From the NCBI RefSeq assembly GCF_001649575.2, contig NC_051452.1, positions 14,258,342 through 14,322,341 of the forward strand: a DNA stretch of 64,000 nucleotides, in the 5' to 3' direction. This DNA comes from Kryptolebias marmoratus (Eukaryota > Chordata > Actinopteri > Cyprinodontiformes > Rivulidae). Below, in pieces: positions 34,223-45,077 of this stretch. A program made the translations under genes and the position numbers. The stretch's first letter is position 1. Every line of letters starts with the position of its first letter. The notes beneath the pieces were generated by a model that was not told where the DNA came from, did no database searches, and saw only the letters and a program-made list of their open reading frames with translations.

Positions 34223-35572
34223 CTATAGCTCTTTTAGTTCCTTAAAGCTTTGATTAGCCCCTTCAGTCCAGATGAAACCAGAGGCAGCAGTTTCTCCCAG
34301 TACAGCCCACATTGGTTCCACTACTGTAGCAAAATTGGGAAGGAATTTACTGTACCAAGAGATTAAACCGAGGAAGGAGTAGAGAGATGGTAGATCATGT
34401 GGTGGTGGAGCATCACAGATAGCTGCACTATGGTCTGTATCAGGAAGGATACCATCTTTGGAGATGATGTGGCCTAGAAATCTGAGGCTGGATTGTCTGA
34501 ATGTACATTTTTGCATGTTGAGTGTCAGACCTGCATCTGTAAGACGCTGGAGCACAGTACGCAGGCGTCCATCATGTTCCTGTAGAGAAGATCCTGCAAC
34601 AATCACATCATCCAAATAATTGTGTACACCAGGTAGACCTTGAAGCACAGTTTCCATCATCTTTTGGAATGCAGATGGAGCAGAGGCCAATCCATAGGGG
34701 ACACGGCAGTAGCGGAAAAGTCCTTTGTGTGTGATAAAAGCTGTGAGGTCCCGACTGTCCTCATGTAGTAGAAGTTGGTGGTATGCAGATGCCAGATCTA
34801 TGGTGGAAAACACAGAAGCACCTCTGAGCACACTTAAAAGCTCATCCATGTGTGGCAAGGGGTGACTGTTGGCCACAATAGCTTTATTAGGTTCTCTTAA
34901 GTCAACAAATAATCTTAGTCTGTCTTCTTTTCTTGTTGTGACCACAATAGGAGAAATCCAGGGAGAAGCATCAATGTGTTCAATAATGCCCTCCCTCAGA
35001 AGCAGGTCCAGTTCCTCTGACACTGCCTCTCGTACTGCGAATGGAAGACATAAAAGTTTTTGCTGAACTGGGACTGCATCTTCATGTACTTTGACTTTGT
35101 GCACAAACCCAGCAACACAGACAATAGAAGTAGAATCGGTCTTTGTTAGCAACACAGGTGCAGCAGAAGAAGCATGTTCAGGGGGTGGGGCATGGATTGG
35201 ATCATGGCTAAATGTCCATTTTAGGGCTTTAATTAGGTCCATTCCCAGTAATGCAGATCCTCCTTGCACCACATACAAAGAAGCAGGAGCAGTATTGTTG
35301 TCAAGGGTAACTGTAGCTTCCAAACATCCTATTACAGGGATGTCCTCTTTCAAGTAAGTGACTAGTTTCACATGAGGTGCAGTTAAATGGCTTTCAGGAA
35401 AGTGTGTTTTGTACAATGTCTCTGGTATGATAGAAACTGATGATCCTGTATCAACCAGTTGTTCACAGTCAGTAGATTCCCCTGAAGCAGCATTAATATG
35501 CACTTTGCAAAGCAGTCTATGAGTAGTCTTAGCTTCTTTTGCGGTCATCGTGAGCACAACCACTTCAGGCAT
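34223..35572 (-). CDS. Gypsy 1 protease-reverse transcriptase (pol part)
   Basis: A 449-codon open frame. The aspartic protease signature VDTGSSVSIIP lies at about residues 41-51 (DTGSS at 35438-35452). Reverse transcriptase follows: RLRLFVDLREPNK, FSTIDLASAYHQL, RVPYGLASAPSAFQ, and the catalytic YLDD at 34607-34618; then RFLGHIISKDGI and LYSFLGLISWYSKFLP. It stops at the start of RNase H, where further frames are broken. Confidence 0.85.
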   Translation of the reverse strand: MPEVVVLTMTAKEAKTTHRLLCKVHINAASGESTDCEQLVDTGSSVSIIPETLYKTHFPESHLTAPHVKLVTYLKEDIPVIGCLEATVTLDNNTAPASLYVVQGGSALLGMDLIKALKWTFSHDPIHAPPPEHASSAAPVLLTKTDSTSIVCVAGFVHKVKVHEDAVPVQQKLLCLPFAVREAVSEELDLLLREGIIEHIDASPWISPIVVTTRKEDRLRLFVDLREPNKAIVANSHPLPHMDELLSVLRGASVFSTIDLASAYHQLLLHEDSRDLTAFITHKGLFRYCRVPYGLASAPSAFQKMMETVLQGLPGVHNYLDDVIVAGSSLQEHDGRLRTVLQRLTDAGLTLNMQKCTFRQSSLRFLGHIISKDGILPDTDHSAAICDAPPPHDLPSLYSFLGLISWYSKFLPNFATVVEPMWAVLGETAASGFIWTEGANQSFKELKEL

Positions 35573-35605
35573 TACTTCCCTAACTTGTTTAGCTGACCGG
35601 CAAAC

Positions 35606-36319
35606 TTAAGCAAAATGTCCAGTCTTACCACAGCTGTTGCATTTTGCTGTGGCTGCAGGGCAGTCTCGTGCATTAGCCAGGTGGTTTGTCAATCCACAGT
35701 GATAACAGGCTTGCGCTGTCGGCGGCGCAGTGCGTTTGTGGCTATTTTTAGACGCAGCAGCCCGACGGTTTCTGTCCTTGCGCTGATGAAGCCCGCGCTG
35801 GTCAACCGCGTGAACAGCAGTAGCTCCACTGAGGAGTTTGGACGATTGAAGAGCATGTTCCACCTGACTCGCTAGTGTAATAGCAGTGTCCAAAGTAAGT
35901 GAAGATTCTAATAAAAGTCTGTCTCTCACCTCTGGTGCATAAGCTCTCTCAATAAGCTGATCCCGTAGCATCTCGTTTTCCATGGTTCCATAAGCACACG
36001 TGACAGTCTCATCAGCCTTCTCTGTCGGAATCGATGTCTTGCAACAAAAACATTCACCTTTGGCACAAATTGTAGTTCCAACGCCATCATCGCCACATCA
36101 TATGAAGTTGGGCAAAGTGTAAAACAAACGTTGTCCCTCGAAGCCAAGTGCATGAATTAGCAGAGCACGGCGTCTAGCATTGGACCAGGAATTTCCAGTA
36201 GCATGAATAGCTGTTAAGCAGTTCTCAAACATTTTCCGCCATATGGAAAACAGGACCATAGGTTCTCCCCTGCAGGGCAGGAACGGTGCAGGCATGGGTA
36301 CGGACGTCATCGTCGCCAA
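35606..36319 (-). CDS. Gypsy 1 gag with two zinc knuckles (broken)
   Basis: Frames on the minus strand overlap with frameshifts. The distal frame (35983-35606) includes LRDQLIERAYAPEVRDRLL, then two CCHC knuckles: CYHCGLTNHLANARDC, with an unusual extra residue spacing, and CNSCGKTGHFA, interrupted by a stop. Retrotransposon gag binds the element RNA in virus-like particles. Confidence 0.7.
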
Positions 36320-36320
36320 T

Positions 36321-36502
36321 TGTTATGTTTGGAAGCCAGGACGAGGTAAAAACATAAGTAGACAGTAGTAGAACTCCTCTTAACAGCTTTTATTCTCGAA
36401 CGGCTCAGCAACTACAGATATCCTTCCTCCATCTTATCTCTTCTTCTTCTCTCTTCCACACACAGTCTCAGTCACACACGCCACCTAGTGGTGAACACAA
36501 CA
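36321..36502 (-). repeat. 5' LTR of Gypsy element 1
   Basis: 182 bp with TG...CA ends (minus strand TGTTGTG...CATAACA). Its outer flank AACAC (36503-36507) lies inside block D, whose other copy is uninterrupted here. A partial LTR of the same kind is at 16008-16104. Confidence 0.8.
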
Positions 36503-36859
36503 AACACCTGCAGCTGGAATCAAAGGATTTCCAGAATCCTTAAAGACTCTTCTGAACATCTGGATGAGAACTGATTCTGTCTGTTGCGCCAAAGAAACAT
36601 CTGGAAACTGTTTTTATCATTTAACCACAGCTGGAGGTCAGAAATCCCATTTCTGTTCAACATGAAACTAAATCATCTAATTATTGTTGGGAAAGAATTT
36701 ATCAAAATAAATGTTTCAGATTTTCATACAGATGAGAAAATATTTGATAAAATTTGATTGAAACTGTTCTGTAATTTGGTTAGAAAAGTAAAGTGAAGCT
36801 GAACTACATTTCCCATGAGTGTTAGCTCCAACAGCTGCTGTCAAAGCCTTAATGAAGTC
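36503..36859 (-). repeat. Duplicated block D, inverse partial copy
   Basis: Inverse of about 28080-28410 and directly outside the Gypsy LTR, showing the LTR inserted into this block. Confidence 0.7.
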
Positions 36860-37449
36860 TTAGGATAATGTTGACTAGCTGTGATAGCCATCTTGAATTA
36901 TGTTGACTCCTGAAGTTAATCAGTTAGAAAGAATCATCCAGTGATTACTTTCTGAAGGTTTCATTTAAATCTGTCCAATGGTTCACAAGATAACAGGAAC
37001 CAACAGGCAAACAAGGTTGACTGCAAGAGTTATAACTAAAGTTTTAAACAAAGATTACACTCAATAAGTTGCACTTGGAGTTTATCCTGTGGCCAAAACT
37101 CAGCTACAACTACATTAAACTTTAGCACAATATTTGTAATATTCACTGATTTATACCAATTTTTGTGTTTTATAAGTTGAGTTGTTTATACCAGCTATCT
37201 TGAGTTGTGTTGGCTCCTAAAGTTAACCAGTTGTAGATGTACATCCAATGATTGTTTCCTGAAATTTTCAATAATATATGTCAACTAGTTTAGGAGATAA
37301 TTTGCTAACAAACTGACAAAGTTCACTGAAGTGAAAAACAGCAGAATTTTAAACAAAGATCTTTTGCATTCTGTTAGTGCTCAGAATATCTTTTAGGAGT
37401 CAGTCTCAGCTACTACCACACCAAACGTTATGTCAATAAGATAAAAAAT
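36860..37449 (-). repeat. R repeat, tandem units, inverse
   Basis: Two to three diverged minus-strand units, matching the order of the three units at 27.2-28.1 kb in reverse. Confidence 0.65.
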
Positions 37450-37879
37450 CAGACTTTTGAACTGAGTCTTTAAAAAATTGGTTTCAGCATCAAAAACTCA
37501 GTTCTCATCTGAACACCAGGCATAAAGACAACAAGAAAACATAATTTTTCTCCATGTGGACAAACAGGAAATAAAGCAGTCAGACAGACGCAGCAGCCTT
37601 GTCCTGAAGGTGAATCGAAGTGAGTTCTGCCTCTTCTTCCCTCCACAGAGAGAAAAGCCACTCAGAGACTCTGAAGGAAAAGAAGAAGAATGTTGAGTTA
37701 ACACTCACCCTAATTCAGCTTTCAGTCGTCCTTCTTCTTCTCTGTCTACTCAGAATGGACTCTGAACTCAAGGTTAACATTTACTGTTCTACAGGAACAA
37801 CCGGCTTTATGATGCTTAAACATTTACTGGAAATCAGGTGAGATGACAAAAACATCACATACGGCCTCATGTGATATCA
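37450..37879 (-). repeat. Duplicated block Q, inverse copy
   Basis: Inverse of 24300-24652. In this copy the small frame MSSASSSLHREKSHSETLKE starts at 37620 on the plus strand and runs 73 codons, with an apparent hydrophobic stretch LTLIQLSVVLLLLCLL. Confidence 0.7.
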
Positions 37880-38139
37880 CGAGACATCACAGTCACAGTA
37901 TGTTCTGTAAATGATTCTCAGCTACAATCACACCAAATTTTAGCTTAATATCTGTACAACTGAATGAGTTACTGTCATTGTGTTGGTTAATTTTGATTAG
38001 CTGTAGTTACCATCTTGAATGGGACTGACTCTAAAAGTTAATCAGTTGGAGAGGTACGTCCAATGACTACATTCTGCAAGTTTCATTAAAATCCATCCAC
38101 TGGTTCATGAGATATTTTGCTAACAGACAGACACACAAC
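37880..38139 (-). repeat. R repeat, one unit, inverse
   Basis: Minus-strand unit whose closest relative is 22626-22860, in the same relation to block P as there. Confidence 0.7.
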
Positions 38140-39387
38140 CATGGTCAAAATCATAATAGTCTTCCTTTTACTGTTCAGTGGCAGCATAAAGACATTCTGA
38201 CAACAAGAGTTTGCAGGTATTTCTGTTTCCAACACAAACTGTTTACTCGAAGCCGTTGGACGTCTTTGGACTTGTCCTCATCTTCAGCTGCTCCCTGTCA
38301 GACGTCTGGCTGCCATCACAAGTGTCTGATCCAAGGATTTCTCTGCAGCCGAGCTTCATCAGCATTCACAAGCTGAGCAGCGAGCTGCTGATTGTTCCCA
38401 CTGGATACTAGAACGTCTGCGCTCAGTGGCAAGGGGAAGTTGGATCTGGTCCAACTTGGAGCTGGAATGGCAGCAGACTAGACATGATGTCCCCTGACTT
38501 TGTGTCCAACGCTCCACACCGTGTCTCTCAGTTGGCTCGGGGCTTTGGAGGACACCACTGCTGATGGAGGTTCTTTAACTGCATGGAGGAGCTTTCTGCA
38601 GCCACATCAGCAGCTCTGGTTCCAGTGGCCTCTCCAGTTTGGACTTTGTGCTCCTTGTGAACATGGAGCTGTCTCTCTGCTGGGATCGTCCAGGAAGAAA
38701 TGTGTCCCAGGGGAAATTTTCTGCTCTTTTCTCCATCTTCTTATCTTCTGAACACATGAATGAAGCGTTGAACTTTGTTGTGGTTCTTTAAAGTAAATGA
38801 TCCTTTCTCACTGCAGGAACGTCAGAACAAGAACCTGTCGGCTTTTTGGAGTTCAGAACATGTTAGTCCATATTTTAAAGAGATGTCCCAGAGACTTCTG
38901 CTGTCTCTTAAATCAGAGCTGTGGACTCATGGTGGCTCTTCATGGAGCCACAGACCAACATTCTGGGACAGAACTGACAACCAAAAGCCAAAACCACCAA
39001 AGACTCTCATCCGATGGTTTTCGTGGAGACCAAGTCTCTAAACTGCTGACATGCAGCTAAAAAAGCCCATTTAGTGGAAATCCCAAAAACCTGTTGTGTT
39101 TGTGTTTCAGTTTTGTCCAGCTGCTCCTTCCTCTGAGTTTCTATGTGAACTCTCTGATTTTCTGTCTGCTTTAGTGCTGAACAGGCCCGTGCAGAGAGCT
39201 TTATTATAGAATAAACTTTTACATTTAAACTGATTTCATTCACAGCATGAATGGCTGAATTAAAGCTCTTCAAGTTTAAAAAGAATGGAAACATGAAGTC
39301 TCAGGTTCTGTCTGAGTCTCATCGTCAGATCACTTCCTGTCCATCTCTACCTGAGACCAAACCAGACCGAAAAACTGATCCAGGACT
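38140..39387 (-). repeat. Duplicated block P, inverse copy
   Basis: Inverse copy of 20515-21725, uninterrupted by the hAT-like insertion. Short shared frames have no recognisable domain. Confidence 0.75.
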
Positions 39388-41230
39388 TTGTTACTAACTT
39401 CAGTGCCTTGTTAACAACACCGCAGATTCAGCTGAAATTCTCAAACTGAAATTATGAAAAACAGTAAAGAGCTCTTGTTTTCTACAGTTGTGTCTTTAAA
39501 TGAATATCTCTGCAGCATAAAGCTCTCACCACAACACGTGTTCTTGGATTTGCTCTTTTTCACCCAACTGATCAGGGATCTGCTGCCTTTTTCAGTCGTG
39601 TGAAGCTCGTTTTGTTTTTAAAATGAAGTCTAGAAAGTGCTCAGAAAACAGAAGGAGCATCCATCCATCCATTTACTTATTTTTTATGCTGGAGATAAAA
39701 CGAAAGGCAGCAAACATTTGGAACATGTCTTCTAATAACTCAGAAGTTAGAGAACAGTTTGTAGAACAAAAGTCCTTGTTCATCTGACTGAGAGAATCAT
39801 TGGAATCGCTGTGTAGCTGAAGGTGTTGGAACTATTCGTCATGTAATATCATGGCTTCAAACTGCAGCAAAATTTATTATTTCATGTTCAGTTCCTCCAT
39901 AACACAAATAAAACTCTGAAAACATACTTCTTTTAACTTGAGTAATATGTTGAATTTATTTTTCTTTTTTAACACTTTTACCTTGAAAAATTCATTTTTT
40001 TCTTTCAGAAGAAAGACAAAACACTTTCTGACTTGAATGACAAAATATCCTCTGTCATAATTTTCAGTAAAAGTTTTTTTTTGTTGTTTTGACTTTGTTT
40101 TAAATATCTTTTTTTCCTGTAAACACACTTCATTGTTTTCCCAAGCTTTTTCAAAAATTTTTTAGACTGATTTAGTAAGCCTTCCAACGATTACTGCACT
40201 AAATCCAAATTATCATTATGATCTTCAATAATTATATAATGAACACCTTTAAAACGTATAATTATTTGGGGATTACAAAAGCTAGAGCATCAGAAATTTT
40301 CCTACAGAGCAACGACAGTATTCAAGTAAGATATACAAATATTAAAAATACGGTGATTTCAGCTATTTTGTCATTTTAAACCCAGTTTTTAACAAGTGTA
40401 AACATCAATTATTGGTTCCACAGCTCACGTGGTGCTGCTGCACTGACAACTCAGTCACCTTTGAGTCACTTCAAAAAAAACTTTTACACAGACTATGTTT
40501 ACAAGTTTACTTATTAGAACTTTGTTTCCCAAAAGCCCTTGTTTCATCACGACTGAAAAACTGAACAGATTGTTGTCAGACTGAGGAGTGTCTTTAAATC
40601 TCCTAATAATACAAATTATTGGGGCCTGCTACAGCAATGCACTGCCATTGCAATTATAATTTTGTGTGTGTAAGTGAAGGTAAATGGCTGCAGCAGCTTT
40701 ATGTTCTTGTGGTATTTGACTTCTTCTTTCTGAAGTTGTCAGTGACAGTGATTGTGAGGGTTTGTCTTCTTCTAGTGGTGAACTGATGAACTGCAGGGAG
40801 TTTTTCAGCTCTTCTCCTGCATCTGCTGTCATGGAGCTTTTTTTCCACTTTTGTTTCGAAGCAATAGATGTGATCAGCCATGTGAGCAACTTGCTCCAAA
40901 GAGATTCAGAGAAGTTGTTTCCATCCCCCCCTTATGATCAGTAAGTCCTTTTAGAGTAAGACAAATAGCAGCTGAAGAGAGGAAAACATTTTCTGTTGAT
41001 TTTTTTCTTGTTTGGATGTCGAAGATTTAGAATCCAGACTTATTTGATTAGTTGTTTAGATGAAGATGAAATGTTTTTCTGGGTCTCTAATGTTGTTCCT
41101 GTTCAAACAAACTCAACAGAAAGCTGAACTCTGAGCATTAAAGCTGAGATTTCCATCAGAAACAGGGAGAAGTGTGTGTCTCAGAGAGATTTCTCTGGGA
41201 TTCACTCAGTGCAGCTTTCTGCTGGAAACA
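39388..41230. other. No gene recognised
   Basis: AT-rich, with T and A homopolymer runs near 40.0-40.1 kb and a short ATCC run at 39657. Frames at 40629-40944 on both strands lack domains and splice context. Confidence 0.5.
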
Positions 41231-41404
41231 CTGGAATGAAACTGTGACTGACAGAAACAAAGGCAGCAGATGTGGAGTTTAGAGAAACTGCTCTTCAGCT
41301 TTATTAAGTCCGACTTGATGTTTGAGTGGAACTTAACTCATATTCTAACAACTATTAGATTGTGTGAGATATTTGTTTAAAAACCTGCCAATAACTTCTT
41401 AAAG
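41231..41404. repeat. Short duplicated segment, inverse of 26.0 kb
   Basis: 41231-41305 matches 25995-26075 inversely (GTTTCTGTCAGTCA-type core). Confidence 0.55.
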
Positions 41405-41960
41405 TGAACTGTTTGTCTGTTAGCATATTATCCCATGAACCAGTTTACCTATTTTAATGAAACTTTCCAGAAATAATCATTAAATGTGCATCTGCAACTT
41501 ATTAGGTTTTAGAGCCAGCCCAATTCAAGAAGGCCAGCACAGCCAATTTAGCTTAGAAAACACAATAATTGTGGTAATTGAGTCAGTTTTACAGATATTG
41601 TGCTAAAATGTGGTGTGGTTGTAACTGAGATTTGTTCACAACACATATTCCAAGTGTGACTCATTGCACAAGATTTTTGCTTCAATCTTTATTGTTTATT
41701 GTTGCATTCAGCCTTTTTTTGTCTGTTGTCGAAATATCTCATGAACTTCTGGACAAATTTTAATGAAACCTCCAGAAAATAATCATTAAAGATACATTTG
41801 CAGCTGATTAGGTTCTGGAGTATATTCAGTTCAAGATGGGAGTCAAAGCTAATCAAAGTTATCAAAAAAAAAAAACTCAGTCAGTTTTGCGGTCAGTTTT
41901 ACAGGTATTGAGCTAAAACTTGATGGGGTAATAGCTAAGCGTCATTTACAACACATAAGC
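41405..41960 (+). repeat. R repeat, two tandem units
   Basis: Units start near 41405 and 41718; both keep TCTGTTRKC, ATCTCATGAAC-like and TACAGATATTGTGCTAAA or TTGAGCTAAAAC motifs. More diverged than the 27-kb set. Confidence 0.65.
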
Positions 41961-42334
41961 CAACAATTTATGTTCAAGATTATCTTCAAGATTTGAACAA
42001 AACTGATTCCACTTTAAATTTTTTCAATACAAGATGATTTTAGTCTAAAACTCTGTAATGAAAGGTAATATGCATTTCATCAAGGAGTGTTCTAAAAGTT
42101 CAGCTCTAAAAGTCTTTAAAGTTTTAAAGCTTCGACATGTTCCAGTCAAATTCTGTCCACACCATTTTTTCCTGCATCTGAACACCTCCTTATCAAAGGT
42201 TTAGTTAGCATTCAACAACTCCATCTCCCATGAGGTTGTACAGCAGTTGTTGGAGTTAACACACATGGGAAATGTAGTTCAACTTCACTTTTCTGTTGAC
42301 CACATGACAGTGTAGTTTGGATTAGTTAAAAAAA
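41961..42334 (+). repeat. Duplicated block D, direct copy, left part
   Basis: 42230-42325 matches 28075-28165 directly (CATGGGAAATGTAGTTCAAC). The L2-like LINE end then interrupts it. Confidence 0.6.
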
Positions 42335-42975
42335 AAGTGAGTAAAATTTTATTTATATAGCAACTTTCCCATACAGCAGTCACAAAGTGCTTCACAATAA
42401 AATAGTAAAACAATAAAAGCAATAAAACACAAAGAAGACATTTAAGGGATACATCATAACAGCATAAAGCTATCATAGCAGCCCAACATCCGTGAGGCTA
42501 AAATTCTTGCTTAAAAAAGTATGTCTTAAGTTGCTCTTTACAAGAATGAATAGGGTCCAACAATTGCAAGTGGTTTGGGAGATCATTCCACAATCTTGGT
42601 CCAGCAACATGGAATGATCTGTCTCCTCTAGTGCTGTAGCGAATGAGAGGGACCATCAGCAGGTTCTGCTATGAAGATCTCAGACTACGAGCTGAGGAGT
42701 AAGGCTGAATCAGATTACAGATGTAGGAAGGGGCCAGTCTGTGCTGAGCTCTGAATGCAAAAAACAAGATTTTATAATTTATACGATATGCCACATAGAG
42801 CCAGTGAAGGGATTTTAAGACGGGGTAATGTGGGCTCCTCTGTTAATGCCAGTCAAGATCCTTGCATCAGTTTTGTATCAGCTGCAGATGAGCCAGCTCC
42901 TTTTTGTTAAGACATGTAAACAGGCTGTTACAGTAGTCTAAACAGGATGAAACAAAAGCATGAATCAACAACTCA
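42335..42975 (-). mobile_element. L2-like LINE, C-terminal reverse transcriptase remnant and tail
   Basis: On the minus strand: SSCLDYCNSLFTCLNKKELA, HLQLIQN, LKSLHWLYVAYRINYKIL, LAPSYICNLI and RSLRSS, in broken frames; then a tail with TGCTATATAAATAAAATTTT-like sequence. A dead 5'-truncated copy lying inside block D. Confidence 0.75.
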
Positions 42976-43079
42976 AACTAATTTTTGGAGACGATTGTTT
43001 GTAATCTGGCAATGTTTCGCAACTGGAAGAAGCAGGTCTTTAGAAGGTGTTTGGAGTGTTTTTCTAAGGACATGGCTCC

Positions 43080-43290
43080 ACCAAAGATAACTCCTAGGAG
43101 CCTTCTGAGTGACTTGAATTGAATGATGATACAGAGTGTGGAGTGTCGGAGCTGCCACAGCTCACTGTTAGAGATAAAGAGCAAAGTGACAAACACGTCT
43201 GTTTTCTCTCTCAATCTCTTGTCTCTGCTGGACTTTTTGTTGCTGCAGCTCAAACTCTGAGTGCCATGTTGATGTTTCCTCTGTACTGGA
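43080..43290 (+). repeat. Duplicated block D, direct copy, right part
   Basis: Direct match to 28465-28670 (GTGTGGAGTGTSGGAGCTGC and CTCTGCTGGACTTTTTGTTG). Confidence 0.7.
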
Positions 43291-43545
43291 CTACATCTCC
43301 ACCACCATAGACAGCTTCGCCACCCAGATACAGATCACCATGTATCCAAATCAGAAACCCTGGATGAACTTAGTTCATCAGGAGATTAGATCAGGAGATT
43401 AGATCAGGAGATGCACAAACCTATAGTACAATTATTGCTGAGCTGAAACAGGCTATGAAGAAGGCCAAGAAGAGGCACTTCTCCAACCAACCCCCAATAC
43501 ATGTGGCAATGCATTCAGATCATCAGTGACTACAAACCTGTCAGA
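43291..43545 (+). mobile_element. LINE ORF2 fragment (linker before reverse transcriptase)
   Basis: Plus strand reads YISTTIDSFATQIQITMYPN then QKPWMN, which resembles the endonuclease to reverse transcriptase linker of Rex1/L2-type LINEs; stops follow, with an AGATTAGATCAGGAG duplication at 43380-43410. Confidence 0.5.
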
Positions 43546-43988
43546 GTTCCATTATGTTTTTTTTTGTGCTGTTGAGCACTGCTCTGTTGGTCGGCAAGGG
43601 TTCTGATGGCGTCGGCAGGGCTACTAGTATGGCCAGAGTGTTCTGTCATGATGGATTTAAGGGATTTTACCCACATGCACGTACACCACAGGAGAGTTGC
43701 AGTAAATAAAGTTTATTGCACCGACAGCCTAAAAGAACCTAACAGCTGTGGATTATCTTCTAAATTGTGGCAGGACTATTTAAAGGTGAACTGAGGTTTG
43801 ATGCAATGTTGGAACGTTGTTTGTCATTGGTGACTGTTCATCCATTCAAACCACATCCTTGTAAGACATTGCCTTGTGAAAAATGAGTTAATGACTTACC
43901 TGTGCTCTCTCTCTTTAAAACATACTTGTTCTTCCTGTTTGGTTTTCCACCTCAAACACCCGAACTCTGTAAAAACAACCATTATTAT
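43546..43988. other. No gene recognised
   Basis: Contains a TTTTTTTTTTGTGCTGTTG start and an AATAAAGTTTATTG stretch, possibly a repeat tail; otherwise nothing identified. Confidence 0.4.
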
Positions 43989-44151
43989 TGTAGTAATTTG
44001 TAGACCATTAATTGAGGACTCTGACAACAGCTAATCTTTAGCCGGCCAGCATCTTTTATGATTCTCCAGTCACCCCCACCGAACCCCATACATGTACGTA
44101 ACCCCACCTCTGGTACGGAACGCCCAGAGGACCATAACACACCACATCTCC
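43989..44151 (-). repeat. 3' LTR of Gypsy element 2
   Basis: About 162 bp; minus strand TGTGGTGTGTTATGG... to ...AAATTACTACA. The 5' LTR keeps only the last ~57 bp (48306-48362), matching this copy up to CTAATCTTTAGC and then diverging. Confidence 0.7.
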
Positions 44152-44309
44152 CCTTCCCCAAAGTAGTGATACAATTTTAAACAAAACATGGACTACCTAA
44201 CTAACAGCATACAGTCTGTCTGACACTTACAGATCAATGAAAATACTGGATACTTAAAGTAACATATATAATAACAATACCATTTGAAACAGGTTTTAAA
44301 TGTTCTGCA

Positions 44310-45077
44310 TTATTGGACATAATCTTTGAGCCACGCTGGTGCCTTCACCTCCTTCCTTGGATGAACCCTTTTCACATTTTCCCCCACTCTCACTTCTGGT
44401 GTAGCTGTCTGTTCTGTGTCCCCCACATTTTCTGTAGGGCTTTGAATGTCTGGTGCTGCTGCCTGTTTTGTGTCCCCCACATTCTCTGTAGGGCTATGAA
44501 TGTCTGGTAAGGGTCTGAGATGTGCCTTGTTTCGCCTCACCACCTCTGAATCGGTCTCCACGACATAGGAACGAGGAGTGTCTGCTTCTCTCACCACCGT
44601 AGCCGTCTCCTGGGTGTTTGTAATCCACACGCGCTGACCTGCTTTTAGCTCTGGCCTGACCCCCGCTCTATGTCTTTTGTTGTAGGCCAGTGTCTGTGCC
44701 TGTTTTACCTCTTTGTCCTTGTCTGCAACTTTCTTCTGGTTTGGCCACTGTGGTTTAAGTTGACTGGGTGAGAGTGGCAAGGGTGAGCGCAGCCTTCTGC
44801 CCATCAGGAGCTCAGCCAGCGAAGGGCCTTGATTCAGCGGCGTGACCCGGTATGCCAACAGGACCTTGTATGGGTCGGTGTTCTTCTTCAAGAGGCTTTT
44901 CACCGTTTTCACCGCCCTCTCTGCCTCCCCGTTACTCTGAGCGAAGTATGGACTACTGGTGACATGTCTAAAGTCATAGTCTGTGGCAAAAGAGGAGAAA
45001 GAGTAATAGGAAAACTGAGGTCCATTATCTGTTATCAGTATTTCAGGCACCCCATGTCTAGCAAAAATAGATTTCAA
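44310..45077 (-). CDS. Gypsy 2 integrase, C-terminal two thirds
   Basis: 255 codons. IFARHGVPEILITDNGPQF supplies the second catalytic Asp, and QSNGEAERAVKTVK the Glu; the first Asp and the zinc domain lie in the decayed stretch upstream. Then NKRHRAGVRPELKAGQRVW (C-terminal domain). Near the end an 18-residue unit (PDIHSPTENVGDTKQAAA) is repeated, encoded by a 54-bp tandem duplication at 44410-44511. It ends LKDYVQ. Confidence 0.85.
   Translation of the reverse strand: MKSIFARHGVPEILITDNGPQFSYYSFSSFATDYDFRHVTSSPYFAQSNGEAERAVKTVKSLLKKNTDPYKVLLAYRVTPLNQGPSLAELLMGRRLRSPLPLSPSQLKPQWPNQKKVADKDKEVKQAQTLAYNKRHRAGVRPELKAGQRVWITNTQETATVVREADTPRSYVVETDSEVVRRNKAHLRPLPDIHSPTENVGDTKQAAAPDIQSPTENVGDTEQTATPEVRVGENVKRVHPRKEVKAPAWLKDYVQ

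Larger units (their letters stand above)
32641..36502 (-). mobile_element. Ty3/Gypsy LTR retrotransposon 1, 5' LTR through integrase
   Basis: Order on the minus strand: 5' LTR 36502-36321, gag about 36300-35606, protease and reverse transcriptase 35572-34223, RNase H remnant about 34200-33910, integrase 33906-32650. Then the DIRS element interrupts it at about 32640. After the LTR comes ATTGGCGACGATGACG, the usual primer-binding position of fish Gypsy elements. Stops and frameshifts between modules show it is inactive. Its 3' end is not adjacent; matching 3' sequence is at 16008-16496. Confidence 0.85.

Noticed and set aside
40629..40944. Possible small gene on either strand near 40.8 kb
   Set aside because: Short frames without domain, start context or splice sites.
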